64,000 bases of DNA from Elymus sibiricus (GCA_039707655.1 CM077670.1:145556001-145620000); one strand, 5' to 3'; numbered from the stretch's first letter, positions 20,330-32,602 are shown. Numbers and translations: made by a program. The notes: a model not told the origin generated them from the sequence alone.

Positions 20330-21395
20330 TACGTTTTCCCTAGTGTTTTGCTTAACAAATGCATACTTAGATTAAGAAATAACCTATTTAGCTCCAAAAT
20401 GTCATATAGTTAGCTTATTTTCCTCGAAAATGACATAATAACCTTACTTAGCTCCAAAATGACCTATTTTACCTAGGCTAGCTCAATAATGACCTATACT
20501 TAGCTTAATTAGTTCATTTATGACATAATTAGCTTACTTAGGTCAAAAATGGCATAATAACCTTGGTTTAGCTCCAAAATGTCATATACCTATCTTATTT
20601 TCCTCGAAAATGACATAATAACCTTACTTAGCTCCAAAATGACCTATTTTACCTAGGATAGCTCTAAAATGACCTACACTTAGCATTTTTTTCCTCCAAA
20701 ATGACTTAATATGCTTAGTTAGCTCAAAAATGGCATAACTACCTAGGCTAGCTCAAAAATGACCTATACTTAGCTTAGCTAGTTCATTTATGACATACTT
20801 AGCTTACTTAGGTCAAATATGGCATAATAACCTTGGTTTAGCTCCAAAATGTCATATACTTAGCTTATTTTCCTCGAAAATGACATAATAACCTTACTTA
20901 GCTCCAAAATGACCTATTTTACCTAGGTTCGCTCTCAAATGACCTATACTTAGCTTAGCTAGTTCATTTATGACATAATTAGCTTACTTAGGTAAAAAAA
21001 TGGCATAATAACCTTGGTTTAGCTCCAAAATGTCATATACTTAGCTTATTTTCCTCAAAAATGACATAATAACCTTACTTAGCTCCAAAATGACCTATTT
21101 AACTAGGTTAGCTCTAAAATGGCCTACACTTAGCATTTTTTCCTCCAAAATGACTTAATATGCTTAGTTAGCTCAAAAATGGCATAATTACCTAGGTTAG
21201 CTCAATAATGACCTATACTTAGCTTATTTAGTTCATTTATGACATACTTAGCATACTTAGGTCAAAAATGGCATAATAACCTTGGTTACCTCCAAAATGT
21301 CTTATACTTAGCTTATTTTCCTTGAAAATGATATAATAACCTTACTTAGCTCCAAAATGACCTATTTACCTAGGTTAGCTCTAAAATGACACAAG
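20330..21395. repeat. ~30-bp minisatellite with a ~450-bp higher-order repeat
   Basis: Monomers resemble AGCTCCAAAATGACCTATACTTAGCTTA with variants (AAATGGCATAATAACC, AAATGACATAATAACC). The marker GCTCCAAAATGTCATATA recurs at about 20391, 20571, 20841, 21022 and 21289. The steps are about 180 and 270 bp, so two alternating blocks make a 450-bp super-unit, repeated a little more than twice. Confidence 0.85.
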
Positions 21396-21403
21396 TAAGC
21401 AAT

Positions 21404-21562
21404 AAGAAGAAGAAAAAGAAGAGGAGAAAAAGAAAGAGAAGAAAAATTCTTCTTCTTCTTCTTCTTCTTCTTCTTCTTCTTTTTCTTCTTCTTCTTCTTC
21501 TTCTAGTCTTCTTCTTCTTCTTCTTCTTCTTCTTCTTGTTCTTCTTCTAGTCTTCTTCTAAC
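21404..21562. repeat. (AAG)n followed by (TTC)n array
   Basis: About 44 bp of AAG-rich sequence is followed directly by about 115 bp of TTC repeats, so the two halves can pair. It is the mirror image of the GAA array at 14036-14530 on the other side of the CACTA genes. Confidence 0.85.
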
Positions 21563-21929
21563 TTTCTTCTTTCCAAATTTGCAGATTTGCTTCAGATCAC
21601 GGAAGCTTGCGTTGATGGAGTCTACTCTTCTCCTTGTCCTTCCTTTTTGTTTTGATTTTGTAGGATGAACAATGTGAAACTTGCTACCTATATATGTATG
21701 TATGGATGAAACCATTGTATATGGACTTTTTGCTTAATTGTTGGATATGTTGGTTATATATATGTTGGATATGGACTTTTGATTTGGTATATATATATGT
21801 GTTGGATGATCATATCCATATGGCAGGGATATGTATGCTTGTTGAAAGTATTTTCAAATGAATATATATATATATCAGTGAAATTGATTGAATTTAAGAA
21901 AAAACAGAATTAACAGGGGCAATACAGGA
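21563..21929 (+). other. CACTA 3' noncoding region
   Basis: AT-rich, with runs of TATATATA and ATATGGACTTTT duplicated near 21720 and 21768. No gene seen. Confidence 0.5.
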
Positions 21930-22460
21930 ACTTTGCCGTCTGCCAGCAGACGGCAAAGAGCTTTGCCGTCCGCCAGCAGACGGCAAAGCTGCCACGTGGT
22001 AGCTACGTGCGCAACCTGGGGGGCACCTGGGCTGGCCTATTTGGGCACTTTGTCGTCTGCCAGCAGACGGCAAAGGCTGGTGTGCTTTGTCGTTTGTTGG
22101 CAGACGGCAACGGGCATGCATTGGCCCCAGCTAACGCCTGACGTCAGCTGACGTCAGCTGGCAGACGACAAAGAACTTTGCGCCTTTGTTGTCTGCTGGC
22201 AGACGGCAAAGTACTCCGTTAGCCACCTAACGGGCCTAACCCTATCCCTCTGCCGTCCAAGGCATTTGCCGTCTGCTTGCTTAGTATGGCTGACGGAAAA
22301 CTTCTTTGCCGTCCGCTTTATTTAAGCAGATGACAAAGCAGCCCTCTGCCGTCGTTCATTCAGCCGGACATGGGGCCGTCTGCTGGCTGACGGCAAAGGG
22401 CTTTGCCATCCGCCAGACATTCCTTTGCCGTCTGCCATGGCAGACGGCAAAGTGCCTGAT
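21930..22460. repeat. CACTA right subterminal repeats
   Basis: Inverted TTTGCCGTCTGC/GCAGACGGCAAA pairs as at the left end, for example 21932-21960 and 22424-22452. Several copies carry TTTGTCGT or TTTGCCAT mutations. They presumably bound the TNPA-type protein. Confidence 0.85.
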
Positions 22461-22470
22461 TCCTGTAGTG

Positions 22471-22817
22471 ATTGCAATACCGTTTCTGCTCACTCTTGTC
22501 ACTTGTTACCTTGCTGTTTTTATTATTTCAGATTACAAAAACCTATATCTACTATCTATACTACACTTGTATCACCGTCTCTTCGCCAAACTACTGCACC
22601 TATACAACTTACCATTGTATTGGGTGTGTTGGAGACACGAGAGATTTCTTGTATTTGATTGCAGGGTTGTTTGAGAGAGACCATCTTCATCCTACGCCTC
22701 CCATGGATTGATAAACCTTAGGTCATCCACTTGAGGGAAATTTGCTACTGTCCGACAAAACTCTGCGCTTGGAGGCCCAACCGAGTCTACAAGAATAAAG
22801 TTGTGTAGTAGACATCA
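22471..22817 (+). repeat. LTR A, right part
   Basis: It begins with the TSD copy ATT and continues the LTR interrupted at 13198. It matches LTR B 32257-32602 almost base for base and ends GTAGACATCA at 22817. No PBS follows, so LTR A is either a solo LTR or the 3' LTR of an otherwise lost element. Confidence 0.85.
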
Positions 22818-23387
22818 GGGCCCGAACCTGGGTAAATATCGTCTCCCTTCGTCTACAGTTACCATCTTTCTCAGACCCACAGGTCGGGACCCCCTACCCA
22901 AGATCCGCCGGTTTTAACACCGACTGCAAGTCCGGCGAGGAGCCCAGCCGTGCCACTCCGACAGGAACCCGTCGCATTTGGTCCATGGTGGTGCGGTAAT
23001 GTCTCTCACTGCATCGCCTTAGTTGATCTCCATTGCCAAGTTAGGGCGTAGAGATCTGAACAAGCCCTCTTCTTTCCGTCATTCTTAGGGTTGTTCATAC
23101 CGGCGCAATTTCTTGCTTATTTATTTTGCAGCGGTAGATCTTTAGGATTCACTAGGTTAAACCTTGTACAGTTTGTAGATTTGCCTTGTACCAATTTCTC
23201 AGATCTAGGGTTCCCGTGTAGTTGCTCGAAGATTAGATGGATCTTAATTTAGCGAAGATTTTTTTGTTGAATTGAAATCTTTTGAGGATTTCATCATTGA
23301 CTACAGTGGATCTCATTCCTTCAAAAAAATGTTTTTTACTTCAAAATCTCTGTGCATGGTTATGACCCTGCCTATATTTCCCTCGCA
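22818..23387 (+). other. Leader of the long-ORF retroelement, possibly with remnant LTR sequence
   Basis: 22818-22926 (CCGAACCTGGGTAAATATCG ... GATCCGCCGGTTTTAACACC) resembles the end of another Triticeae LTR type. 22930-23372 is noncoding leader (TTCTTAGGGTTGTTCATACC, TTTTGCAGCGG) that continues, across the LINE, at 30638 just before the ATG at 30662. The 5' LTR of the long-ORF element is not visible. 23373-23387 is the left LINE TSD. Confidence 0.45.
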
Positions 23388-23558
23388 GCACAACATAACA
23401 TGATGATGTGGAAAGGGTAATCATGGGATGGCGCTCCCACCGCCCACCACGTCTCTGACCTCATCTCCGGCGATCACCACATCCATCCACTAATCTGTTG
23501 ATCCTCTCCGGCAGTTCTTTCTGGCTCTCTCTCCGGATCACGGCAATACCCATCTCAC

Positions 23559-26500
23559 ATGGGTTCTCATGGTGGATCTACCCTTGGCTTGGACTTCTCC
23601 AAGGGTTTAGAGTTTGCGGATGGGATCTTCCGATCTACTGGTCTTGCAGTGCACCCAATGGAGGGCATGGGCTCCTTCACCATGGTGGTCTCTTTTAGCT
23701 GGCATACCTTCCGTTTATCGGAAGATTCGATGGCCGCCGCGCTTGAATCTGCAATTGGTTGAGCCGCTATTGACATTGGCGTTTCCCTCATTAAGGACAA
23801 GGTTTATTCTTTCAACGTTTCTTGCAAGCAAGTTGGTTTTCTTATTGTTGATCTTCGATCCTATGTCTGCATGCATTTCAAGTGTTATTTTAATCTTTGG
23901 GGCAATGGGGGTCCAAATTGGGTGTGTGAACTTAAGATTTGGAGGAAGGAGTGTGATGCTGAATGGATCTTGATTAGTCCCTCTAAGCATCGTTCCGCTA
24001 TGGGGTTATTAGCCATGCATAAACCCCCTGCTAGATCCTCCATCAAGACGGCCAACTCTACCACGAAGAAGCTCTCTTTTGCAACCTTTGAAACATACTC
24101 TGCGTGCCGTGGCTATAGGTATCCGGCTACTCAAAATTGTATTGATACAGTTTTAGATGGGGGGTATGACATTCCGGCACATGAACGTGTCGTTATACGC
24201 CCTCAGCCTCCTGCTGATCTTCATTGGGTGGTGGCTAGGTCACCCATTGTGTTTGGTACTATTGCTCAGCCGTCGGCGGTCCATGTCTGGTTGATGAATC
24301 ATGACCATGGACGTCAATATTCTCCGTGCCAGAAACCGAATCCCGTGACTCATGTGAATCAGCCGGTTTTCTCGGAGGCGCCAATTGAAAACTTTCAAAT
24401 GTCTGTCGCTCCTGGGCAAGAGTTGGGCCCATCTGTGGCGTCAGGTGCCATCGGTCTTATGGACTCTGACCATGATCAATCGAAGGCCTGTGGCAAACTT
24501 ATGGGCCAACCGGGCTCACGGCCTTCTGGTTCTGTCTTGGAGGCAACGGAGCCCGATATTCCGTCCACTCAAGAGGCAGCTGCTCAGTTTGAGTCTTTGG
24601 TCATTGACATGGTGGACCACATCTTAACCTGCTCCATATGCTCGCAGCAGGGCCACCTGTCATCGTCTTGTGGAAGGCGAATGGTCTGCACGGCTTGCTC
24701 ATGCCAGGGTCACTCAAGGATTGACTATAATGATTTCGCGCGTAGCAATGGATTGGTTTGGAAACCAATTTCACAGCAACAATATTTGGATTTTTTGGCC
24801 TCACCTGCCTACATTCGGAATCGAGCCGCCGTTAATGGGATAAACTACTCAGTCTCTTCAACCTTGCTAATCTTGCCTGCGTCTTCCATTAGCTCTCCCC
24901 AAGAAAACCCTGTTTTCTCTTCACCAAATCTGCCAACTTCGCCGGAGCCTAATCGCGCTCCCATGGAGAACTATGAGATCGATCCGGAGTGGTTCGTTCC
25001 GGCGGGGCATCACATTATCGATGGCCATGCTCTTCGCCTGCCCCACACCTTCATCATGCCACCCAATTGCCCCCTCGATGCCATGAAGATTACATGGTCG
25101 CAGAAGTCATGCCGGCGCCTCCCACTGGCGCGCTGGGCCCAGTGCGTGAAGAGATTGTTCAGTATCTGCAGAATAGAGGTATTTTGGTCTGGTCTGCTCA
25201 GCCTTGGTTCCATGGGGTTGGTCTTTTTCAAGTTAGGGATCCCACAGTACGCTACACTCTCATCCAACATGCTCCGTTCCCACTTGGCAATAACCGTTTT
25301 GTTAGATTTATGAAGCATGATGAAGGGGATGGCTTTAAGGGTGCTCATGGTTTTCGCTCTGGATGGTTAATGTTTGTTGGCATACCTTTGGATTACCGTA
25401 CTACGGAATACATCTCACAGGCTGTGAGTACCTTTGGAAAGTTCATCTCTTGGGACAGTGAAGACCCATACCTAGTCCGAACTTTGGTGCAAGCCAGCTT
25501 CCCTGACACACCCTTGGTACCCAAAGATGTGGTTTTTGGTGATTATGCTGAGTGGGGAGGAGCCCGTGTGTCATGGACTGCTGCATGCTATGTGTTAGGC
25601 ACAGATTTTGCTGATCAGATGCCTAATGATGAGGACCCAATGCCGTCGGATGGCAATCCTCACCCATTGCCTGGAAACGTAGTGCCAGATAATCTGCCGT
25701 TTGTGTTGCCACCATACCCTCAGCTAGGATGGAATGATGTGCACGAGCTGGCGCCTGATCCCCCAATGCAGGGTAATTTTGATGCCAACTGGGGTCATGC
25801 TGTTTGGGGTGAGGAACCCGATGTTGATGATCAATAAGTGCAAGAGCAGCCTGTACAAGATCAAATCTCAATTGTCATTGACCAGCCTGAAGGTTCAGAG
25901 TCAGTTGATCAACAGGCTCACCATGATGAAGAGGTTCAGATTCAGCATGCACAACCTGAACATCCTTTGGCCATTGTTCCATATCAACCTCCTGTTATTC
26001 AGCATCATCAGCTATTCATTGGCATGGTGCGTATTGTGGCTGGCCCACCTCTTCCTCCAGAGATGGTATGGAAGTGGTCATTTGAAAATTTGATGGATGA
26101 TCTCTCTGTCCACCTGATTCCGAGGCCTATCTTTATGAAGCCATTGGGTACTGTAATCTACTCTAAGAGGAACTGGGCTATTGCCTTTGATGAATTGCGG
26201 ATGATCTCCATGCTTGCCCCTGTTTCTCCATCTCCCAGGAGAATTGTCTCGCCGGCTAAGAGGCCTATGGCTAGAGCCCTATTCCAGGTGCCTGTGATCT
26301 CACCTGCTCCCTCTGCCATGGTGTTTAGTGCAGAGAAACCAAGCACTGGGGCAAAGAAGAGCAGGGCTAGGAAGAAAGTTTATGTACCTGTGGTGGAGAC
26401 GACTATTAGAACATGCACGTGAAGCTCGGTTAGGTGGGATGGCTTTAAAAATGTGGTTTTTGAGCAGCTGCCCTCGCAGCCCAAGAAGAAGAGGCCTCGT

Positions 26501-26733
26501 GCACGGCCCATGGTGGATGCTGAAGACGGGCTTGTCCAGCAAGGCCCACCCGCACCTTCACCTCGTGATCATCACAAGCAGAGATAGACTCAAGTAGGGG
26601 AGGTTCCCCCTGACACCCCAATCAGAGTTCTGCAGCAGGCTGGGGTTGAGCTTGAAATTGATCCCCAGCTCCTCACAGTGGACAAGCTTATGGCTGATCC
26701 ACAGGGTGACTCTGCCTCAACAGATGATAATTG
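23559..26733 (+). pseudogene. LINE ORF1 (RNA-binding protein), broken
   Basis: Starts MGSHGGSTLGLDFSKG. A TGA at 23760-23762 interrupts it and the same frame continues. A zinc knuckle CSICSQQGHLSSSC (C-x2-C-x4-H-x4-C, about 24630) is followed by a second Cys/His cluster (CTACSCQGH). A frameshift occurs near 25085. The next segment (VREEIVQYLQNRGILVW, then GWLMFVGIPLDYRTTEYI) looks like the C-terminal fold of plant LINE ORF1. An in-frame TAA at 25835 and a stop at 26420 follow. The Lys/Arg-rich tail (PKKKRPRARP) ends at about 26733. The protein would coat the LINE RNA. Confidence 0.75.
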
Positions 26734-26908
26734 ATGTGTTGCCAATTTAGGCTCTGTAGGTGTGGGAAGCCTCTCAAATTTGCTAGTTACCCCCGTGTCC
26801 TATGTTCACTTTGTTTAAACTTTTGGTGCCGTGACACCGCATGCTCTGGTCAAACTGGTTGTATGGCATTATATGTCGTACTTTATTTTGCTTTCATTTA
26901 TGTTAATC

Positions 26909-29900
26909 ATGAGTACAATCGGCACTCATAGTTGGAAAATTCTGTGCTGGACTGTTAGGGGACTGAATTCTGAAGCTTGTCAACGTTCAGTCAGAGAGAA
27001 GGTTAATGAAAGCCAGTGTGGGGGTCCTCTGCTTGCAGGAAACAAAATTATCAAACTGCGATCATCGATTAATCAAGATCTTCTGCCCTCCATGTTTTGA
27101 TCAATTTATTGAATCACCCTCGTCTGGAGCTTCTGGGGGCATTTTGATCGTATGGCGTTCTGACATGTTCACTTGAACATTAGTGCAAGTTAAACCCTAC
27201 GACATTATTGTTAGCTTCACTTATGTGCACAATAATCAGCAATGGTATCTGGTAAATGTCTATGGGCACTGCCAGGGTCAGATGAGAGATGATTTTGTTA
27301 ATTGGTTGTATGATCTTGATATCCAGCCAGACGCACTCTGGATGTTGATGGGGGACTTCAATTTTATCAGATCTCTTGATAATAGAAATCTCCCTGGTGG
27401 GGATGTTAATGACATTTTCATCTTTAATGAAATAATTGGTCATTTGGGACTGCTGGAGATACCTCTAAAGGGGAGGAGGTTTACCTGGTCTAATATGCAA
27501 GATTCGCCCCTGTTGGAGCAACTTGATTGGGTTTTCACTTCTGCTGATTGGATTTCCCAATACCCCATGACCCAGGTCACACCTTTGGCCAAAACTGCCT
27601 CTGATCATGTCCCTTGCCTGATCTCTATCAGCACCTCCATCCCAAAGGCAAGCATTTTCAGGTTTGAAAACTATTGGGTGGAGCAACCTGGTTTTATGGA
27701 TGTGGTTCAGAAGGCCTGGTCTCTGCCTTCCTGTAAAGCACATATTTGTGCCATCATAGTGGACAAATTGAAGTCAGTCAGATATGCTCTGAAGAAATGG
27801 CAGAAGGGTCTCTCTCACATCAAAAGGTTGATTGAGAAGTGTAACCTTACAGTATTGTGGTTGGACAATCTTGAGGAGCTCAAGCCTCTTTCCAGACCTG
27901 AATTTAATTTCAGGAAAGTGGTTAAACTCCATCCTGAGCATCTTCTTCATCTCCAGTTCTTGTATTGGAAAAAGAGGTGTACCATTAGATACATCAAGGT
28001 GGGAGAGGAAAACTCCAAGTTTTTTTGAGCTATGGCTACAGAGAGGCACATGAAAAACACTATTGCTAGTTTGACTTTGCCAGATGGCTCTTCCACCTCA
28101 GATCATGAAACCATGGCAGGGGAATTCCTTAATGCATTTAAAAACAGAATGGGCAAGGTAAAGGATATTGCTTTTGATATGGACTTGTCTGCTCTGCTAC
28201 CACATGTCGATGGGTTAGATGTGCTAACCAGGCCATTTGAGGCTAAGGAAATTGAGGAGGTGATCAAGGAGATGCCTATTGATAAAGCCCCTGGTCGTGA
28301 TGGCTTTAATGGGCTTTTTCTCAAAAAATGTTGGCACATCATATCTAAGGAGTTCATCACCCTGGTACAGGAATTTCATGCTAGAAAACCTCAATGATGC
28401 TTATATTACTTTGATCCCCAAGAAGCCATGCCCTGAGACAGTTGGAGATTTTAGACCCATCTCCTTAACAAGTGTTGGACTAAAATTCCTCACCAAAATG
28501 GCTGCTAACAGATTCCAGGAAGAGATCCTCAGATGTATACATAAAAATCAATATGGTTTCATCAAATCTAGAACCATACAGGATTATTTGGCCTGGGCCT
28601 TTGAATACATCCATCAGTGTAATCAGTCTAAAAGGCCAATCTTGCTGCTTAAACTTGACTTTGAGAAATCCTTTGACTCTATTCAGCATGAGGCAATTTT
28701 CAGAATTATGGAGGCAAAGGGTTGTAATGAGAGATGGATAAATTAGGTAAAGGATATCCTATCTTCTGGACATCTTCTATACTGCTCAATGGAGGTCCTG
28801 GTAAACATTTCAAAAGTAAGAGTGGGGTAAAACAAGGTGATCCTCGATCTCCATTGATTTTTGTTTTGGCAGCAGACCTACTTCAATCAATGATTAACAA
28901 TATGCTTCAGCAAGGGACTCTTACTTTGCCAATCCCCAGCCATGATCCAGAGTTTCCAATTACACAATATGCAGATGATACTCTGCTATTTCTTAAGGCT
29001 GACAGATCTCAGCTTGCTGCACTGAAGGACACTCTAGGCTCTTTCTCAAGGGCCACTGGCCTGGACATCAATTACCACAAGTCTTCCATGATTCCAATCA
29101 ATGTGGATAACTTGGAGGCTTCTGCACTTGCTGCAAGTTTTGGATGTCAACTCGGGTTGATGCCTTTTACATATTTGGGCCTCCCTTTGGGTACCACTAG
29201 ACCAAAATTTTTTGACCTAATGCCACTGGTGGATTGCGTGGAGAGAAGACTTACAGCTAGCTCTTGGTTTTTGCCTCAAGGGGGCAGAATGCAGTTGGTT
29301 AATTCTGTTATTTCCTCTCTGCCAATTTATTTCCTTTGCAGCCTATCCATCCCTCCTGGAATTCTTAAACAACTTGAAAGAATACAAAGGCAGTGTCTAT
29401 GGAGGAAATATGGGCAAGAAAAGGGGCACTCTTTGGCAGCATGGCCTCTTGTTTGTAGACCAAAGAACAAGCGTGGGCTTGGAATTTTAAACTTAGGACT
29501 GCAAAATGAAGCACTTCTCATGAAACACCCCAACAAGTTCTACAATAAAGCTGATGTGCCATGGGTTCATTTAATATGGAATACATACTGCTTTGGTAGA
29601 ATTCCTCATGACACTGCTACTTTGTGTGGCTCATTCTGGTGGAGGGATGTCTCAGAACTCATGGATAAATTTAGATCTATCACTGGTGTCAAAGTTAATA
29701 CTGGAGACACTGTTCTTTTCTGGAGTGATCACTCAGAAATTGACAATGAGTACACCCCCTACAGGCAAGATTTCAGAGGCTGCATTCATATTGCTCAGAC
29801 CAATCAATATCTATAAAAGAGGTCTTGGAGTGTGACAACTTATATAGTTTGTTTACTCTACCTCTATCTGAGTTGGCCTTTGAAGAGCTTAACCATCTCT

Positions 29901-30565
29901 CTGACTTGCTGGCAAATCTCCAAATAAACCACCCTGGCAATGACGAGTGGACCTGGAGACATGGCAAAGTTTCAGGTTATACAGCCAAGAAGTTCTACAC
30001 TTTTGTTCATCAGCCGATCATAGCTAATCCCCTATTGAATTGGGTTTGGAAAAGTTGCTGCACCATGTCGATCAAAATGTTTGCATGGTTGGTTATTATG
30101 GATAGAGTTAACACTAAGGACATGATCCAGCGCAGGCAGTGGAAAATTGAAGATGGCACTCAATGTGTACTATGCCCAACCTCTGCTTTGGAAGATAGGA
30201 ATCATCTTTTCTTCCAATGCAACTTCAGTGTGAGGATATGGAATTTCCTGTAGATTACTTGGCCAAACAGTCAGGACATGGTTGAGATTGCTTTTGGGGC
30301 CAGGAGGGAGTTCAACAAACCTTTTTTTTGCTAAGGTAGTATTTCTGGCCTGGTGGCATATCTGGAAAGTCAGAAATGACAAAGCTTTCAGGCATATTTG
30401 ACCTTCCTTTAGGCAGTGGAGGAATGGATTTGTGCATGATATCACACTGCTCACTCACATGATTAAAAGCAGATACAGGGATGCTCTATTGAGATGGATA
30501 GATTTTCTTCCACCCTATCTTTTCTTCCTCATCTTGAGGTACCTGTACATTTGTATCATACTTTC
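26909..30565 (+). pseudogene. LINE ORF2: endonuclease, reverse transcriptase, zf-RVT; broken
   Basis: Starts near MSTIGTHSWKILCWTVRGLN (26909), the usual beginning of the APE-type endonuclease. Later endonuclease motifs are LMGDFNFIR, GRRFTWSN, LDWVFTSADW and the catalytic ASDHVPCL (27340-27620). The RT region (about 28250-29300) shows [47 protein letters not shown] and the catalytic QYADDTLLF. The C-terminal zf-RVT region is near 30030-30250 (NWVWKSCC, CVLCPTSALEDRNHLFFQC). Breaks include frameshifts or stops near 27060, 28026, 28395, 28744 and 29815. The nicking and copying residues are visible but not in one frame. Confidence 0.85.
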
Positions 30566-30637
30566 CTTTTATTAATAAATTGCTGTGGGGTGTAAGCCCT
30601 GCAGTTTCCATGGTCAAAAATATATATTTCCCTCGCA

Positions 30638-30961
30638 TCTATTCTTCTTCACAGGTAGGTCATGGCATCCAGATCAAGAGATCATTCTGAGTCAGAGGAA
30701 GAACTGCCACAGATTTCGCCAAGTTCTGGGCGGAAGAAAATGAGAGGTGCTGCAAATCCTTCGAAGCCACCCAGGGCTCCAAAGAAGAAGAAAATAGTTG
30801 AGTCAGAAGAGGTTGCAGAAGATGTTCCTATTGCAGCCAGTCAGCCCGAGGAAGAAGAAATAGATACTGATGCTCAAGGCATGTTCTTTGATGGAAATCC
30901 CAGGAAGGGTGGTCATGGTCGAGAACAAAACACCACTACTGAAATGTCTGACCCTGAGTCC
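30638..30961 (+). pseudogene. Long-ORF retroelement, first coding segment
   Basis: After the right LINE TSD the leader continues and an ATG at 30662 opens MASRSRDHSESEEELPQ, a Lys/Ser/Glu-rich region (KKKKIVESEEVAED) of 100 codons. The frame is cut at 30961 by solo LTR B. It resumes in the same frame at 32608 and again at 41890. Neither retrovirus-like pol motifs nor a known enzyme domain are present in this part. Confidence 0.65.
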
Positions 30962-32602
30962 TGATACGTCTCCAATGTATCTATAATTTATGAAGTATTC
31001 ATGCCATGTTTATAACAATTTTATATGGTTTTGGTATGATTTGAATAGTACTAACCCGTACTGACATTGTTTTCAGCATAACTACCGTGGTGTTGTTTTT
31101 TGCGTAGAGATAAAACTTCTCAGATTGGGCTGAAAATTTTTGACGATTTTTTTGGACCAAAAGTGACCCCCGAAGCTTCGTGGGAGGACCAGAAGAGCCA
31201 CGAGGAGGTGAGAAGGCAACACGGCGTGACCCGGGGGGTGGCGCCGTGATACCTTGTGGGCCCCTCGTAACTCCTTTTCGCGTGATTCCAATGCTGAAAA
31301 TTCCTATAAATAGAGAAACCCCCAAAAATAAACTTAGAACTTCGACTCCACTGCCGCAAGCCTCTGTACCGAAGAGATCCCATTTGGAGGCCTTTTCTGG
31401 CACCTTGCCGGAGGGGGAAATCATCACCGAAGGCCATCTTCATCATCTCGGTGGTCTCCATGACGAGGAGGGAGTAGTTCACCCTCGGGGCTGAGGGTAT
31501 GTACTAGTAGCTATGTGTTTGATCTCTCTCTCTCTCTCTCGTGTTCTTGATTTGGCACGATCTTAATGTACCGCGAGCTTTGTTAATATAGTTGGATCAT
31601 ATGGTGTTTTTTCCTTCTCTATCTTCTTGTGATGAATTGAGTCTTTCCCTTTGAGGTTTCGTTATTGTCAGATTGAATATTTTAGATTTCAGAACACTTG
31701 ATGTATGTCATGCATGTGGATACCCGTGGTGACAATGGGGTATCCTATTGAGTCACTTGATGTATGTTTTGGTAATCAACTTGCAGATTCCCGTGACCTT
31801 GGGGTAATCTATGCATATGGGTTGGTACACGTTTTCATCTTCTTTTCTCTGATAGAAACTTTGGGGTACTCTTTGAAGTTCTTTGTGTGGATTGAATATT
31901 ATGAATCTCAAGTTGTTTGATGCATATCGAATAATCAACTCACGGATACTTGTGGTGACATTGGAGTATCAGGGTGACATTAGAGTTGGTTGATGCATAT
32001 CATATGGTGTTATTTTAGTATGAACTCTAGGGCTGTTTGTGACACTTATAGGGATGGCTCAATAGATTGATCGGAAAGGATAACTTTGAGGTGGTTTCAT
32101 ACCCTACAACAATTCCATCTTATGTTCTCCGCTAATAGGAACTTTGGAGTGATTCTTTGTTACACGTTGAGGGATTTTTATATGATTCAATTATGTTAGC
32201 ACTTTTGAGAGATTGCACTAGTGAAAGTATGAAACCTAGGCCTTGTTTTCAAGCATTGCAATACCGTTTGTGCTCCGTTTTATCACTTGTTACCATGCTG
32301 TTTTTATATTTTCAGATTACGAAAACCTATATCTACTATCCATACTACACTTGTATCACCATCTCTTGGCCGAACTAGTGCACCTATACAATTTACCATT
32401 GTATTGGGTGTGTTGGGGACACAAGAGATTTCTTGTATTTGATTGCAGGGTTGTTTGAGAGAGACCATCTTCATCCTATGCCTCCCACGGATTGATAAAC
32501 CTTAGGTCATCCACTTTAGGGAAATTTGTTGCTGTCCTACAGAACTCTGCACTTGGAGGCCCAACAACATCTACAAGAATAAAAGTTGCGTAGAAGACAT
32601 CA
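30962..32602 (+). repeat. Solo LTR B (Gypsy, TGATACGTCTCC...CATCA), 1,641 bp
   Basis: A perfect 5-bp TSD, AGTCC, flanks it (30957-30961 and 32603-32607). It starts TGATACGTCTCCAATG and ends GTAGAAGACATCA, with TATA box CCTATAAATAGAG near 31300. No internal region is present, so it arose by LTR-LTR recombination. It belongs to the same family as LTR A and provides the uninterrupted form of the CACTA target. Confidence 0.95.

Larger units (their letters stand above)
13199..22470 (+). mobile_element. CACTA (En/Spm-type) DNA transposon, 9,272 bp
   Basis: The left end is CACTACTGGAATCTGGC and the right end, reversed, is CACTACAGGAATCAGGC. A perfect 3-bp TSD, ATT, flanks it (13196-13198 and 22471-22473). 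The solo LTR B near 32255 holds the unoccupied target (AAGCATTGCAATACC), confirming both edges. Contents: subterminal repeats at both ends, a transposase derivative (15551-17605), a TNPA-like pseudogene (17804-20323) and several tandem arrays. With its catalytic core deleted, the element is non-autonomous. Confidence 0.95.
23388..30622 (+). mobile_element. LINE retrotransposon, full length, 7,235 bp
   Basis: A perfect 15-bp TSD, TATATTTCCCTCGCA, flanks it (23373-23387 and 30623-30637). It has a short 5' UTR (23388-23558), an ORF1 with a CCHC zinc knuckle, an ORF2 with endonuclease, reverse transcriptase and a zf-RVT C-terminus, and a 3' end ...TTTCCATGGTCAAAAATA. Both ORFs contain stops and frameshifts, so it is no longer active. 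Complete 5' ends are uncommon for LINEs. The insertion split the leader of the long-ORF retroelement about 24 bp before its ATG. Confidence 0.95.

Noticed and set aside
22471..22817. Idea that LTR A is the 5' LTR of the long-ORF retroelement
   Set aside because: No primer binding site follows 22817, and the 3' LTR of that element (starting TGTTGGTGCAATGG) is a different sequence.
23567..23990. Minus-strand frames over LINE ORF1
   Set aside because: They are shadows of the ORF1 frame, which has the zinc knuckle and family pattern.
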